DNA of 47,360 bases from Gammaproteobacteria bacterium UBA7376. GTDB taxonomy: Bacteria > Pseudomonadota > Gammaproteobacteria > Pseudomonadales > Azotimanducaceae. The stretch spans positions 2,378 through 49,737 of the forward strand of contig DKNY01000035.1 in assembly GCA_002470275.1 (NCBI GenBank), in the 5' to 3' direction. Both the position numbers and the translations under genes were made by a program. Positions 32,743 through 45,903 of this stretch are shown here, in pieces (within the stretch, counting starts at the first letter, position 1; each line of letters opens with the position of its first letter). The notes under the pieces were generated by a model that did not search any database, was not told the DNA's origin, and saw only the letters and a program-made list of their open reading frames with translations.

Positions 32743-35700
32743 ATGAGACTGAAACAGATCAAGCTGGCTGGCTTCAAGTCCTTCGTTGATCCCACAACCG
32801 TGACGTTGCCGGGCAATCGGTGTGCTGTCGTGGGCCCGAACGGCTGCGGTAAATCAAACATTATCGATGCCGTGCGATGGGTGATGGGGGAAAGCTCGGC
32901 GAAGCAGCTGCGCGGAGAAAACCTCACTGACGTAATCTTCAATGGGTCGAACACCCGAAAACCAAATGCCGCGGCCAGTATCGAGCTGACCTTTGATAAT
33001 TCGGATGGGCGTATCGGCGGTGAATATGCGGCCTATACGGACATTGCCATTCGTCGCGAAGTGAGTCGGGACGGACAGTCTAGCTACATCTTGAACGGAT
33101 CCCGAGCTCGTCGACGTGACATCCAGGATATCTTCTTGGGCACCGGGTTTGGTCCGCGCAGCTATTCGATTATCGAGCAAGGCATGATCTCTCAGTTGGT
33201 TGAGGCGAAGCCCGAAGAGCTGCGAGCCTACCTGGAAGAAGCGGCAGGTATCTCAAAATATAAGGAGCGCCGGAGAGAGACCGAAAATCGAATCAGGCAT
33301 TCACGCGAAAACCTTGAGCGCGTGAACGACATTCGCGAAGAATTGGGGCGTCAGCTGGACCGGCTTCAGCGCCAGGCTCAGGCAGCCGAGCGCTATCGCG
33401 GTTTGAAACAGGAAGAGTCTCTCTTGCATGCACAGCTTTATGCCCTGCAACACAAAAGGGTACGCGTCGAGCTGGACCAAGCTGAACGGGTGATCCTGGA
33501 GCGTCAGACCGCGCTGGAGGGCAAGGTGGCCGAGCAGCGGTCGCTGGAGGCGGATATCGAAGGCGGACGCAGTCAGCTGTCCCTGAAAACGGAAGAGTTC
33601 AACGAGGTTCAGGCGAAATATTATGGTTTCGGCACAGAGATCACCCGAACCGAGGAAAGCCTGGCCTTTAATCGCCAGCGGATGCAGCAGCTTCAGGAAG
33701 AGTTGACTCAAGTTGAGCGTCGTCGTGAGGAGGCAAACCAGCAGGTGGCCCTAGACGACCAGCAAATTCTCACCATGCAAACAAATATCTCGGAAATCCA
33801 ACCTGATGTTGAAGCCCGTGCCCAAGCCGATGCCTCTACGCAGGCCGCGCTGTCAGAGGTCGAAGAGCAGCATCGGGGATGGCAGCAACGCTGGGATGCC
33901 TTTAATCAGCAGCAGGCGGCAAATCAAAGACAGTCGGACGCTGAGCAATCCAAGTTAGAATATCTAGAGCAGCTGGTTCAGCGCATCGATCTTCGATCGA
34001 AGGAACTAGAGCAGCAGCATCAGGCCCAGCCCCCGGAACAGGGGCAGCTCGTGGAGCAAATGGCGCTAGAGATTAATGATCTTGAGGATGCCAGTGAGGT
34101 GCTCAAGAGGCAGATAAGCGAGAGCATTTCACAATTGACCGCCAAGCGAAGTGAGATCGCGGCCAAGGAGACGGAGCTCGATGGAGCACGAACCGCCGTC
34201 CAGGATTTACGTCATCAGCTAGCGGGCCTTCAGGCCACCCAGGACGCCGCCCTGCGCGGGCACGTGCAGGAAGCCGAAGCCTGGATTACGTCAAACGGAC
34301 TGTCACAGGCGCGAAGGCTCGGGGAGAATCTAGCGGTCGCCCCGGGTTGGGAAACGGCGGTTGAGGCAGTGCTTGGGCGCTTTATGCAGGCCCTGCACGT
34401 CGAGCGTCTCGATGATTTTGCGGAAACGCTGATGGAATTGGCTGACGGTGATTTGGCGTTGATCGAGGCGAGTACGCAAAACGGTTCAGATGCCCACAAC
34501 GACGCCGTGGACCTGCCGCCGCTGAACTCCCTGTTGCGCTCAAAATCCAATGTGGCCAGCTCTCTCCTCTATGGTGTCTTTGCGGCCGAGTCTGCGGCGG
34601 TGGCGCTGGCAAACCGTCCTCATCTGCAGGTCGGGCAGAGCATTGTGACTCGGGAGGGTTTTTGGCTGGGCGTTGATTGGATTCGAGTGCTCCATGACTC
34701 TGACCAAATGGCGGGCATTATTGAGCGCGGACAACAACTCGAGAATCTTAATCTCCAGGTTGAGGACGCTGAGTCGGGGCTAAACGAGGTCGTTGCAGAG
34801 CAGCATCGGCTGCGGGAAGAGGCAGAGCAGCTGGAGAGGCGTAGAGATGAGTTCCAGGGGCGGGCCAACGAGCTGAATGCGAGTTTAAGCTCTCGACGGA
34901 TGGATCATGGCGTGACTCGGGTCAAGCTCGAGGAGGCTACGGTGAGACAGCGGCAGCTTGCTGCTGAGGCAACGGATCTGGCACGGCAACGCACTCAAGA
35001 AGTCGCTCGAATAGAGCAGGCCAAGGCTGCTCTAGCGGAGGTAAGGCTCACTGAAGAGCGTTTAGAGGCGCAGAACAAGCTGCTTGTGGAGGAACGAGAT
35101 GGCCTACAGCGGGCGCTGCAGGAACGTCGAGACGAGGCTCGGGGCAGCCGAGAGCGGTTCCATGAAGCGAACCTTCAGCTGGAATCACTGCAATCTCAGC
35201 TGGCGGTCAGCCTCACCGCACGGCAGCGTATGCAGCAGCAACGGCAGGCGCTAGTTGAGCAGGTGGAGCGGATTCAAACGGGGATTCAGGAAAGCACAAA
35301 GCCGCTACCTGAGCTCCAGGAAAATTTGCAGCAGCTGCTGAGCGATCGCGGCGAACAGGAGACCACGCTCGCCAAAGTGCGTGAGGAAACTCAGGCCTTT
35401 GAGGCTGCAATAAAGTCATTGGAGGCTGAGCGCAGCAAGGTGGTGGAGGACCTGTCAAATATTCGCGACGGGCTCGAGCAGTTGCGGGTACGTCGCCAGG
35501 GCATGTCCGTAGAGGAAGCAAATTTTCTCTCCCAGCTCAGTAACACGGGCCACGCGCTGGAGGAGATCAATGAAACGATGCCAGAAGAGGCGAATGAAAC
35601 GGTCTGGATGGAAGAGATAGAGCGCATGCAGCGTCGCATCCAGCGGCTGGGTGCGATCAACCTCGCCGCTATTGACGAGTTCCAGCAAGAATCTGAGCGA

Positions 35701-36261
35701 AAACAGTTCCTAGACGCTCAGGCGGAAGATTTAGAGCTGGCGCTGGCCACATTGCAGGACGCGATGCAAAAAATTGATCGCGAAACGAAGGTCCGCTTCA
35801 AAGAAACTTTTGATGCCGTCAACGTGAAACTCGGCGAACTTTTCCCCAAGGTCTTTGGCGGAGGCAGCGCCTATTTAGAGCTTACGGGTGACGATTTGTT
35901 GGATACTGGCGTGAGTCTGATGGCGCGTCCTCCTGGGAAACGTAATGCCAGCGTACAGCTGCTGTCCGGGGGCGAGAAAGCCATGACGGCGGTGGCCCTC
36001 ATTTTTGCAATATTTCACCTCAACCCCAGTCCGGTCTGCCTGCTGGATGAGGTGGATGCGCCATTGGATGATATGAACGTGAGCCGATTTGCGGCGCTGA
36101 TCAAGGAAATGTCGGAAAGCGTCCAGTTCCTTGTGATTACGCATAACAAGATTACGATGGAGATGGCCGACTATCTCATGGGGGTTACCATGCAGGAGCC
36201 AGGGGTCTCTCGCCTGGTTTCGGTAGATGTGGACGCCGCGGCAGAGTTAGCGATTGCCTAG
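32743..36261 (+). CDS. smc: Chromosome segregation ATPase SMC
   Basis: The 1172-residue condensin subunit has the N-terminal Walker [10 protein letters not shown] at 31-39, two long coiled coils (about 170-480 and 670-990) on either side of a hinge (about 500-640), and a C-terminal head with the signature LLSGGEKAM and Walker [13 protein letters not shown]. It folds back to form an ATPase dimer that organises DNA. No scpA or scpB is adjacent. The arrangement smc-zipA-ligA is conserved in pseudomonads and related gammaproteobacteria. Confidence 0.97.
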   Translation: MRLKQIKLAGFKSFVDPTTVTLPGNRCAVVGPNGCGKSNIIDAVRWVMGESSAKQLRGENLTDVIFNGSNTRKPNAAASIELTFDNSDGRIGGEYAAYTDIAIRREVSRDGQSSYILNGSRARRRDIQDIFLGTGFGPRSYSIIEQGMISQLVEAKPEELRAYLEEAAGISKYKERRRETENRIRHSRENLERVNDIREELGRQLDRLQRQAQAAERYRGLKQEESLLHAQLYALQHKRVRVELDQAERVILERQTALEGKVAEQRSLEADIEGGRSQLSLKTEEFNEVQAKYYGFGTEITRTEESLAFNRQRMQQLQEELTQVERRREEANQQVALDDQQILTMQTNISEIQPDVEARAQADASTQAALSEVEEQHRGWQQRWDAFNQQQAANQRQSDAEQSKLEYLEQLVQRIDLRSKELEQQHQAQPPEQGQLVEQMALEINDLEDASEVLKRQISESISQLTAKRSEIAAKETELDGARTAVQDLRHQLAGLQATQDAALRGHVQEAEAWITSNGLSQARRLGENLAVAPGWETAVEAVLGRFMQALHVERLDDFAETLMELADGDLALIEASTQNGSDAHNDAVDLPPLNSLLRSKSNVASSLLYGVFAAESAAVALANRPHLQVGQSIVTREGFWLGVDWIRVLHDSDQMAGIIERGQQLENLNLQVEDAESGLNEVVAEQHRLREEAEQLERRRDEFQGRANELNASLSSRRMDHGVTRVKLEEATVRQRQLAAEATDLARQRTQEVARIEQAKAALAEVRLTEERLEAQNKLLVEERDGLQRALQERRDEARGSRERFHEANLQLESLQSQLAVSLTARQRMQQQRQALVEQVERIQTGIQESTKPLPELQENLQQLLSDRGEQETTLAKVREETQAFEAAIKSLEAERSKVVEDLSNIRDGLEQLRVRRQGMSVEEANFLSQLSNTGHALEEINETMPEEANETVWMEEIERMQRRIQRLGAINLAAIDEFQQESERKQFLDAQAEDLELALATLQDAMQKIDRETKVRFKETFDAVNVKLGELFPKVFGGGSAYLELTGDDLLDTGVSLMARPPGKRNASVQLLSGGEKAMTAVALIFAIFHLNPSPVCLLDEVDAPLDDMNVSRFAALIKEMSESVQFLVITHNKITMEMADYLMGVTMQEPGVSRLVSVDVDAAAELAIA

Positions 36262-36293
36262 GCGCCCGACCCTGACTGGGCGCCCGACCCTGA
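36261..36293. repeat. 15-bp direct repeat just after smc
   Basis: GGCGCCCGACCCTGA occurs at 36261-36275, overlapping the last base of the smc stop, and exactly again at 36279-36293, period 18. Each copy includes the self-complementary GGCGCC. Its function is unknown; it may be a local duplication. Confidence 0.85.
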
Positions 36294-36393
36294 TTTGTGC
36301 AGATGAGACTAGCCTCAGGCGCAATTGCGGATAGAATACGGAGACGGTCGGCTGTTGTTTTATAGAACGACGCGGAATGGGTGAAGGCACAGC

Positions 36394-39918
<3,525 letters not shown>

Positions 39919-39921
39919 GCG

Positions 39922-40704
39922 TTAAAGCTGAAACAGCTTCGTGGGCGGTTGTGGCAGGGTATCTGAATGTTTGATGAGCTGGGTTAGCCAGCTGATGTAG
40001 GGCCTTGCATGGCGCAATAACTTGCCGACGCTGGTATCTTTTTCGTCGGCGCGGAAGGCTCTACGAAAGACCGGCGAATAATAAAGCGGTTTACCAAAGT
40101 AAACCGAATGCTCTGAAAACGCATTCCTAAGTTCATTGAACTCATCGCGGCTGTCCACCATGTTAGGTAATAGCACGACGGGTGGAGGGGGACCCTCTAG
40201 GTTTGTTTTATGTTTTCCGAATAGGGTCTCCAGTTCTGCCAGGTACTTACGCGTGGCAAAAACGTCCGCATCACCCACTGAGGTGGGCACAAAGACCACG
40301 TTGCAATGCGTCAGAAAGGTGCTTCTAGACGGCTCGTTGCCTGCGGGACTATCGAAAACAATAAATTTCTCGGTATGACTGTAAGGAAAGTCTGAACCCA
40401 TATGATTGATCAGACTGCCGTTGTTTGGCGACCCGGAATTCAGAAAGAAATCATCATTCTCGAGTACGCTGAAACGATGGTTGGCAAAACGCTGCAGAGA
40501 GTCGCTGGTCGTCTTTTGCACATCCAGATCAATGAGCTCTACCCGCGTATTCGGGTGCTGCGTTGCCAAGCCGAGGCCTGCCATAAGGGCTAGCGTGCTC
40601 TTGCCCACGCCGCCCTTGGAGTTTGCGAACACCACAGACCGAGGTCTAGCCGATGTTTTAGACCTGTCAAGGTATTGGATGTCGGAATTCAAGGTCGAAT
40701 CCAT
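39922..40704 (-). CDS. ParA/MinD-family ATPase
   Basis: The 260-residue cytosolic ATPase has the deviant Walker A SKGGVGKST at 29-37, the switch LIDLDVQKT and the FDSPAGN Walker B-like segment near 115. This resembles ParA/MipZ-type partition or positioning ATPases. No ParB or parS site is seen. It follows two bactofilin genes by 16 bases on the same strand. In other bacteria ParA-like ATPases and bactofilins cooperate in polar positioning; such a role is inference here. There is no membrane-targeting amphipathic helix at the C-terminus as in MinD. Confidence 0.9.
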   Translation of the reverse strand: MDSTLNSDIQYLDRSKTSARPRSVVFANSKGGVGKSTLALMAGLGLATQHPNTRVELIDLDVQKTTSDSLQRFANHRFSVLENDDFFLNSGSPNNGSLINHMGSDFPYSHTEKFIVFDSPAGNEPSRSTFLTHCNVVFVPTSVGDADVFATRKYLAELETLFGKHKTNLEGPPPPVVLLPNMVDSRDEFNELRNAFSEHSVYFGKPLYYSPVFRRAFRADEKDTSVGKLLRHARPYISWLTQLIKHSDTLPQPPTKLFQL

Positions 40705-40719
40705 GCAATACCGAGCGGG

Positions 40720-41151
40720 CTAAACAAGCTCCTCGCGAGCCTCGTCATCGGTCCCACCTAATGAAGCCGTGAAAGCCTCTAGCCTGTCGGAGACGACCGG
40801 GGTTTCAATGTCGGCGTCCCAGTCCGTGGAAATTTCACCCACGAGCTTTGCGCCTTCCATGCATTCAATGGAGCCGTATTTAATGTTGCCGCGAATGCGT
40901 CCTGAGGCGCATACCGTCAGCTTGCCAGAAAGCTGGAGGCTGTCTTCTACGGTGCCCTCTACCTCGGCCGTTTCACCTGAAATATCGCCTTGAACGCAGC
41001 CGCCAGGACCGACAATGAGATGCTTCACCGCCACCTTACCAACGATTTTACCATCAATTCTGGCAGTGCCGTCGATGGCCAGAGAAGCGCCCTCGAGGTG
41101 TGTTGCGGGTCCGACATAAAATTCGTATTCAGATTCGTTTTGCTGAGCCAT
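40720..41151 (-). CDS. Bactofilin (polymer-forming cytoskeletal protein), copy 2
   Basis: The 143-residue protein has a DUF583 beta-helix core: repeated glycine-hydrophobic turns such as SLAIDGTARIDGKIVG, LIVGPGGCVQGDISG and LTVCASGRIRGNI. The flanking tails are short and acidic. Bactofilins self-assemble into filaments without nucleotide, near poles or cell-wall growth zones. AGAGGGAT lies before the ATG. It is 69 bases after the upstream bactofilin gene. Confidence 0.9.
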   Translation of the reverse strand: MAQQNESEYEFYVGPATHLEGASLAIDGTARIDGKIVGKVAVKHLIVGPGGCVQGDISGETAEVEGTVEDSLQLSGKLTVCASGRIRGNIKYGSIECMEGAKLVGEISTDWDADIETPVVSDRLEAFTASLGGTDDEAREELV

Positions 41152-41220
41152 TTTTTAATCCCTCTAGGTTATTCAGATTTCGCGTACGCACATAGAAAGC
41201 GCATTGAGTGATCAGTCAGA

Positions 41221-41625
41221 TCAAGCGCTCTCTTTGACTTCCTTTCTATCGTTTCCGGGTTCCCGTTTGCTGCTGTCATCCATGGTGACAAGTTCCCCCG
41301 TGATCACCGCGCCTGGGCTAACGGCCAATTGGTGAAAGCGAATGACCCCACTCACCTGTGCCTTTGGACCGATGACCACGCTGTTTGTGCCGGTCACGTT
41401 CGCGTCCACCTCGCCGAAAATTTCGACGCGGGGAGCACTCACTTCTCCAGAAAAAGCACCATTTTCCAGAATCTTTACGGTGCTAGTCCCATCTTCAGCT
41501 CCGGTAACGGACCCATTGACAGTTCCCGCAATGACAAGTTCTTTGCAAAAAGACAGGTCTCCGCTCAAATAGGTGCCGGCTGCGACTAAACTGGTTGCAG
41601 CATTTGGGCTCACTTTTGAACTCAT
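41221..41625 (-). CDS. Bactofilin (polymer-forming cytoskeletal protein), copy 1
   Basis: The 134-residue protein has the same DUF583 core, with GTYLSGDLSFCKELVIAGTVNG, VEIFGEVDANVTGTNSVVIGPKAQVSG and LAVSPGAVITGELV. It is a paralogue, not a duplicate, of the neighbouring bactofilin, so the two may form mixed or distinct filaments. GAGG precedes the ATG. It heads the three-gene minus-strand operon. Confidence 0.9.
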   Translation of the reverse strand: MSSKVSPNAATSLVAAGTYLSGDLSFCKELVIAGTVNGSVTGAEDGTSTVKILENGAFSGEVSAPRVEIFGEVDANVTGTNSVVIGPKAQVSGVIRFHQLAVSPGAVITGELVTMDDSSKREPGNDRKEVKESA

Positions 41626-41670
41626 ACCAACGAACCTCGGCGATCTTCTCTACGTATATCGGCTTAGTTT

Positions 41671-41697
41671 ACTATAAGTTGACACTAATGCCGACAA
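41671..41697 (-). promoter_or_regulatory. Possible promoter for the bactofilin-parA operon
   Basis: On the minus strand TTGTCG (41692-41697) is followed after 15 bases by TATAGT (41671-41676), 46 bases upstream of the first bactofilin ATG. The -10 matches consensus in five of six positions; the spacer is short, so the call is tentative. Confidence 0.35.
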
Positions 41698-41722
41698 GTT
41701 CTCTGATTCGCGGTCCGACGTG

Positions 41723-42502
41723 TTAATAGCTAACGCCCATGCCAGGGCGCGCATCATTGCTGACGCCGTAAGAGGGGATGGGGTAGCGAAGGCCGTTTTG
41801 TGACAGGGCGTCAAGGCCTTGGAGAACCTTTGGCAGGAAGGATGGCGGGATCGCCATCAACAATTCGTCCTCCATAACGCCACCATAGCGGCGCTCAGCA
41901 AAACACGGGATCGATAGACTGGGTTCGCCGCATGCTAGCGCTCTGCCCCAAGAATCGGCGCAAGCGGATTCTCCAACACAGCTAAAGGTGAGCTTTTTGT
42001 AGCCAGTCCACTGCAGACCATTGATAAAGAGAATCATCTGCGCCGGGGTCGCATAGATGAGACAGATATCCGGAGGATCCAGGCGTCCGCTGGCGAGCGG
42101 ACTCACCGCCATGGCCTCATATTTACCGAAGGGGACGACGTCCATGGCGGCTTGATGAGCGGCGGCGTCCTCTTGCTTGCTGAACCAAACGCCAGTCATC
42201 TGTTCACCGGACAGCCAGTCCTCATCTCGGGGGTGCAACCCCAAAACGGTACTGCACTGGGCACCAACCAGGTCCGAAGCGGTAATGCCGACCGTCCAGC
42301 CATTTCTGCACGCCTGGCCGACAATTTGATCCGTCGTATGGATATGGGCCGGGCGACGAATTCTTGGAATCGCCTCCATGTCAGCCAGAGATTCGAACAG
42401 CTTCATCCCAATGGGCGTTGTTCTCAGACGCAGGAATTTATTGAGGCCATCGACCACCGCTGCGCCATTGAAATCCGACTCCTTGGCGATCAGATCAGAC
42501 AT
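41723..42502 (-). CDS. DUF169 family protein
   Basis: The 259-residue protein matches DUF169. It has TTPIGMKLFES near the N-terminus, DQIVGQACRNGWTVGITASDL with a conserved Cys, and the FSCVGESACADSWGRALACGEPSLSIPCFAERRYGGV region containing several Cys. Members are found near acyl-CoA or aromatic degradation genes and lack assigned chemistry; the Cys residues could bind metal. I started it at ATG 42502 with GGAAGG upstream; the frame continues to 42541 but overlaps the upstream gene. It lies directly after the crotonase on the same strand. Confidence 0.85.
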   Translation of the reverse strand: MSDLIAKESDFNGAAVVDGLNKFLRLRTTPIGMKLFESLADMEAIPRIRRPAHIHTTDQIVGQACRNGWTVGITASDLVGAQCSTVLGLHPRDEDWLSGEQMTGVWFSKQEDAAAHQAAMDVVPFGKYEAMAVSPLASGRLDPPDICLIYATPAQMILFINGLQWTGYKKLTFSCVGESACADSWGRALACGEPSLSIPCFAERRYGGVMEDELLMAIPPSFLPKVLQGLDALSQNGLRYPIPSYGVSNDARPGMGVSY

Positions 42503-42521
42503 GAATCGGCCTTCCCGGCGT

Positions 42522-43364
42522 CTAGCCTTTAACCCGCTCAAAGTTCGGCGGTCTTTTCTCTATAAAGGAGCGAACGCCTTCTTTGAAATCGTCGCGCTTC
42601 AGGCTGGATGCCATCCAGTCGTTGGTTTCTTGCATGGCAGCGCCAAGCTCTGCGTTCATATGCCGGTAGACTTGGGCCTTCATTACGCGCATCGAGACCG
42701 GTGCGGCCGACGCCGCCAGTTCGCGAATGTAGGCTTGAGCGGCCTCCTTGGACTCACCGTCTTCAACCAAACGCTCCGCGAGGCCGAGGCTTTTGGCTTC
42801 TTCTCCGTTAAACTTCCGCGCGCTCCACAGCAGGTCCAGTGCATTGCCTGAGCCGACCAGCCTAGGGAGCGTCCAGCTAATCCCATGCTCAGCGATCAGG
42901 CCACGCTGGGAGAATGCGGTACTAAATTTAGCGCTCCGTTCAACAAACCGCATATCCACCAGCGTTGCAACCGCTAGACCGAGTCCAGCGCAGGCGCCGT
43001 TTATGGCAGCAATGACCGGCTTTTTGATGGACATTAGGTAGGAATAGGTGATCTGGAAATTTTCTCCCAGGTCCGCATCCCCAGGATTGGCCTCCAGGTG
43101 ACTCAAGTCTTCAGGCTGGCCGCCCGACCCACTGTTCATAGAATCCAGGGCGTTCATATCCATACCCGGACAGAATCCCCGACCTGCACCAGTGAGCACA
43201 ATGCCAACAACTCGCTCATCAGATTCCGCCGCGGCCAAGGCATGCTGGATTTCTTTTAGCATACGAACGGTGAAGGCGTTGAGTGCCTGGGGCCGGTTCA
43301 TTGTGATGGTTGCTACGGGATCTTCCACATCGTAGACGATGTCTTGATATTCAGTTTGAGACAC
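42522..43364 (-). CDS. Enoyl-CoA hydratase/isomerase family protein
   Basis: The 280-residue crotonase-fold protein has MNRPQALNAFTVRM near the N-terminus, an oxyanion-hole segment GAGRGFCPGMDMNAL and AINGACAGLGLAVATLVDMRF, with SQRGLIAEHGISWTLPRLVG beyond. It acts on acyl-CoA thioesters, likely hydration or isomerisation in fatty-acid or aromatic catabolism. The start is GTG with a strong AAGGAGGAAC upstream. It is followed by the DUF169 gene 19 bases downstream, suggesting one operon. Confidence 0.93.
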   Translation of the reverse strand: MSQTEYQDIVYDVEDPVATITMNRPQALNAFTVRMLKEIQHALAAAESDERVVGIVLTGAGRGFCPGMDMNALDSMNSGSGGQPEDLSHLEANPGDADLGENFQITYSYLMSIKKPVIAAINGACAGLGLAVATLVDMRFVERSAKFSTAFSQRGLIAEHGISWTLPRLVGSGNALDLLWSARKFNGEEAKSLGLAERLVEDGESKEAAQAYIRELAASAAPVSMRVMKAQVYRHMNAELGAAMQETNDWMASSLKRDDFKEGVRSFIEKRPPNFERVKG

Positions 43365-43451
43365 GTTGGTTCCTCCTTGCGTGATGGGCGGAGGTTAACT
43401 GCTCTCGTAAAAAAATGGCAGCCCTTGATCGCGTCGGGTGGGAGCACTTGC

Positions 43452-44147
43452 TTAGCGTTCTGTGTCCCGGCGTCCGCGGAAGAAGGTCACGCTCTTAAAT
43501 TCGTCGAACTCCCCTAGGTTCGGGTAGGTAAGGGCTTCAACCCGGGCAAAGGCAGTGAACTCAGAGTGGTCGATATGCTCGATGCGTGAATCCGCGACAA
43601 TGACCGTATCCCCTCGATTAAGGCACTGATCCAGCAGTCCGAAGTTGCTACGGTCATACAGCACGTCGGCCAATAGAACGATATCCACCCGCTCGGGCAG
43701 ATGAGATAAATGTGGGATGAATTCAAGCGTGGATTCGTTAATCGCTGCATTGGCTCGACAGCAGTCCAGGGCATCAGGATCGAGGTCACAGGCCCAAACC
43801 TGATGCGCGCCAGCGAGTTCGGCCGCTATGGCTGCCACGCCGCAGCCTGTGCCTATGTCGGCCACAATTTGGCCGGAGACGCTGTCTGGCTCCTCCAAAA
43901 GCCATTTTGCGAGGGCAAGCCCGCTGCCCCAACAGAATGACCAGTAGGCGGGTTCGGCAATGACGGCTCGCATGACCTCCTCTGGCAGGGGGCCAGTCGA
44001 GCATGCCGGATCCAGCAAAGCCAGACGAATCTGATCAAGCCCAGGTAATTCGGTGATCTGGAGCCTAGCCATCGGCAAGGTACGCTGGAGTGCTTTTTCG
44101 GCCGTCTCTAACAAGCCACGATCTTTCACAACGTTCTCGAACAGCAT
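43452..44147 (-). CDS. Class I SAM-dependent methyltransferase, METTL20/ETFB-methyltransferase-like
   Basis: The 231-residue methyltransferase has motif I DIGTGCGVAAIAAELAG near residue 100, motif II VWACDLDPDALDCCRAN and a post-motif VLLADVLYDRSNF. This pattern resembles PrmA-related and METTL20/nicotinamide-N-methyltransferase-like enzymes that methylate proteins; the substrate is unknown. The gene is divergent from the TPP enzyme, with 122 bases between the starts. No strong ribosome site precedes the ATG; a downstream ATG at 44072 is possible. Confidence 0.82.
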   Translation of the reverse strand: MLFENVVKDRGLLETAEKALQRTLPMARLQITELPGLDQIRLALLDPACSTGPLPEEVMRAVIAEPAYWSFCWGSGLALAKWLLEEPDSVSGQIVADIGTGCGVAAIAAELAGAHQVWACDLDPDALDCCRANAAINESTLEFIPHLSHLPERVDIVLLADVLYDRSNFGLLDQCLNRGDTVIVADSRIEHIDHSEFTAFARVEALTYPNLGEFDEFKSVTFFRGRRDTER

Positions 44148-44269
44148 AAATGGGGGAACTGTGAGGCCAGATGGCCAAATTCCGATGCCCAGAATAGATG
44201 AAAGCCAGCGGATGCCTAGTCTTCAGAAGCAAAAATATTTACTCTGCTGCCTTTTCAGAGGGGCAGGCC

Positions 44270-45841
44270 ATGACGTCAGAGCAGGATAACAACAACGATC
44301 GGAGTGGGGCTGAGAGTTTGGTGCAGACCTTTGTGGACGCCGGTGTGGATGTCTGCTTTGCGAATCCGGGTACCTCGGAGATGCACTTTGTTGCCGCGCT
44401 GGACACTAATCCAGGTATGCGCTGTGTATTGGGGCTATTCGAGGGTGTGGTGACCGGGGCTGCTGACGGCTATGCCAGAATGAAAGGAATGCCTGCGGCG
44501 ACGCTAACCCACCTGGGGCCTGGTCTGGGTAACGGTCTTGCTAATCTTCATAATGCCAAAAAAGCGCGCTCACCCGTCGTCAACGTTATTGGAGATCATG
44601 CGACCTTTCATCGGAAATACGATGCGCCGCTGACGTCAGATGTGGAGGGGATTGCAAGGCCCGTGAGCGAGTGGCTTAAGGTGGCTAAGTCCGCGGATGA
44701 TGTCGCCAGGGACGGTGCGGAGGCCGTGCAGGCGGCGTTGGCACCGCCGGGCCAGGTTGCAAGCCTAATCCTCCCAGCCGATACCGCATGGAATCGTACA
44801 TCCTCGGTCGCTGCGCCGCTGCCACGCCGAGAGCCGACTCCAGTGAGCGATGATCTTGTTCGCGACAGTGCCTCTGCACTCAAGTCAGGCGAGCCCGCAG
44901 TGCTACTGATAAACGGAATATTGACTGAGGACCGACTGGCTCTGGCAGATCGAATTGCTCAGAAAACTGGTGCGAGGGTGATTGCGGACACCTTTGTTTC
45001 CCGCACTCAGCGCGGTGCGGGGCGTGCTCAGGCATTACGGTTGCCCTATTTTGGTGAGCAAGCCGCCAAGGTGCTTGCCGGCACGAAACATTTGATTCTC
45101 GTGAGTTCTCAGCCGCCCATTACCTTTTTCGCCTATCCGGACAAGCCGAACTGGCTGACGCCCGAAGGGTGTGCGCTGCATACGCTTGTGGAGAGAGATG
45201 GGGACATTGATGGGTCCTTGGAAGCCCTGGCAGAGGCTGTGAGTGCTGAAAGTCAGACACCCCTCCTGACGCCCTTTGAGCGCCCTGATCTGCCGAAGGG
45301 GGAGCTCAATCCCCAAACCATAGGTGTTTCTCTGGCGCATCATTTTCCTGAGAACGCGGTTGTCGTTGATGAAGGCGGTACTTGCGGTGGTGGATGTACT
45401 TCGGCAACCCGTAACAGCGCGCCCCACGATTGGCTGTTGCTCACCGGTGGGGCCATCGGATACGGACTACCAGCAGCAACCGGTGCCGCCATTGCCTCTC
45501 CGGGTCGTCGGGTGATCAATCTTCAGGCTGACGGTAGCGCCATGTATACGGTGCAGGCACTCTGGACCCAAGTTCGTGAACAGCTCGATATAACCACGAT
45601 TATTTTCGCCAATCGTAAATACGCCATCCTGCAAATCGAATTTGCACGAGTAGGTGCCCATAACCCTGGCCCGAAAGCCATGAGCATGCTTGACCTCGGC
45701 AATCCGGAACTGAGCTGGGTAGACTTGGCTAAGGGGATGGGCATGCCCGCCTGGCGAGCAACGACTCTGGAGGAGTTTAATAGCGCACTAGCACGCTCGT
45801 TAAGCGAATCAGGCCCGTCACTCATCGAGGCCATTGTCTAG
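44270..45841 (+). CDS. Acetolactate synthase-like thiamine-diphosphate enzyme
   Basis: The 523-residue enzyme has the three-domain ThDP-dependent decarboxylase fold: the catalytic Glu58 in FEGVVTGAADGYARM, a central domain (about 180-320) and the ThDP-binding motif ADGSAMYTVQALWTQV beginning at 420 with Asn later in IIFANRKYAIL. It is of the acetolactate-synthase-large-subunit-like group (CDD PRK12474 style) without a regulatory subunit gene nearby, so a decarboxylase or ligase role outside branched-chain synthesis is likely. ATG 44270 is used because AGAGGGG precedes it; an upstream frame from 44198 is unlikely. The ThDP motif starts A-D-G-S rather than G-D-G-S. Confidence 0.92.
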   Translation: MTSEQDNNNDRSGAESLVQTFVDAGVDVCFANPGTSEMHFVAALDTNPGMRCVLGLFEGVVTGAADGYARMKGMPAATLTHLGPGLGNGLANLHNAKKARSPVVNVIGDHATFHRKYDAPLTSDVEGIARPVSEWLKVAKSADDVARDGAEAVQAALAPPGQVASLILPADTAWNRTSSVAAPLPRREPTPVSDDLVRDSASALKSGEPAVLLINGILTEDRLALADRIAQKTGARVIADTFVSRTQRGAGRAQALRLPYFGEQAAKVLAGTKHLILVSSQPPITFFAYPDKPNWLTPEGCALHTLVERDGDIDGSLEALAEAVSAESQTPLLTPFERPDLPKGELNPQTIGVSLAHHFPENAVVVDEGGTCGGGCTSATRNSAPHDWLLLTGGAIGYGLPAATGAAIASPGRRVINLQADGSAMYTVQALWTQVREQLDITTIIFANRKYAILQIEFARVGAHNPGPKAMSMLDLGNPELSWVDLAKGMGMPAWRATTLEEFNSALARSLSESGPSLIEAIV

Positions 45842-45903
45842 CATAGTATCCAATGCCACTATACGCAGGAAACCTGACCGTTTGAGAATGTAGGGTCCTA
45901 GTC

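Noticed and set aside
39922..41151. ParA-like gene considered as evidence of a plasmid or integrated element
   Set aside because: No ParB, replication, integrase or mobility gene is nearby, and flanking genes are conserved housekeeping genes.
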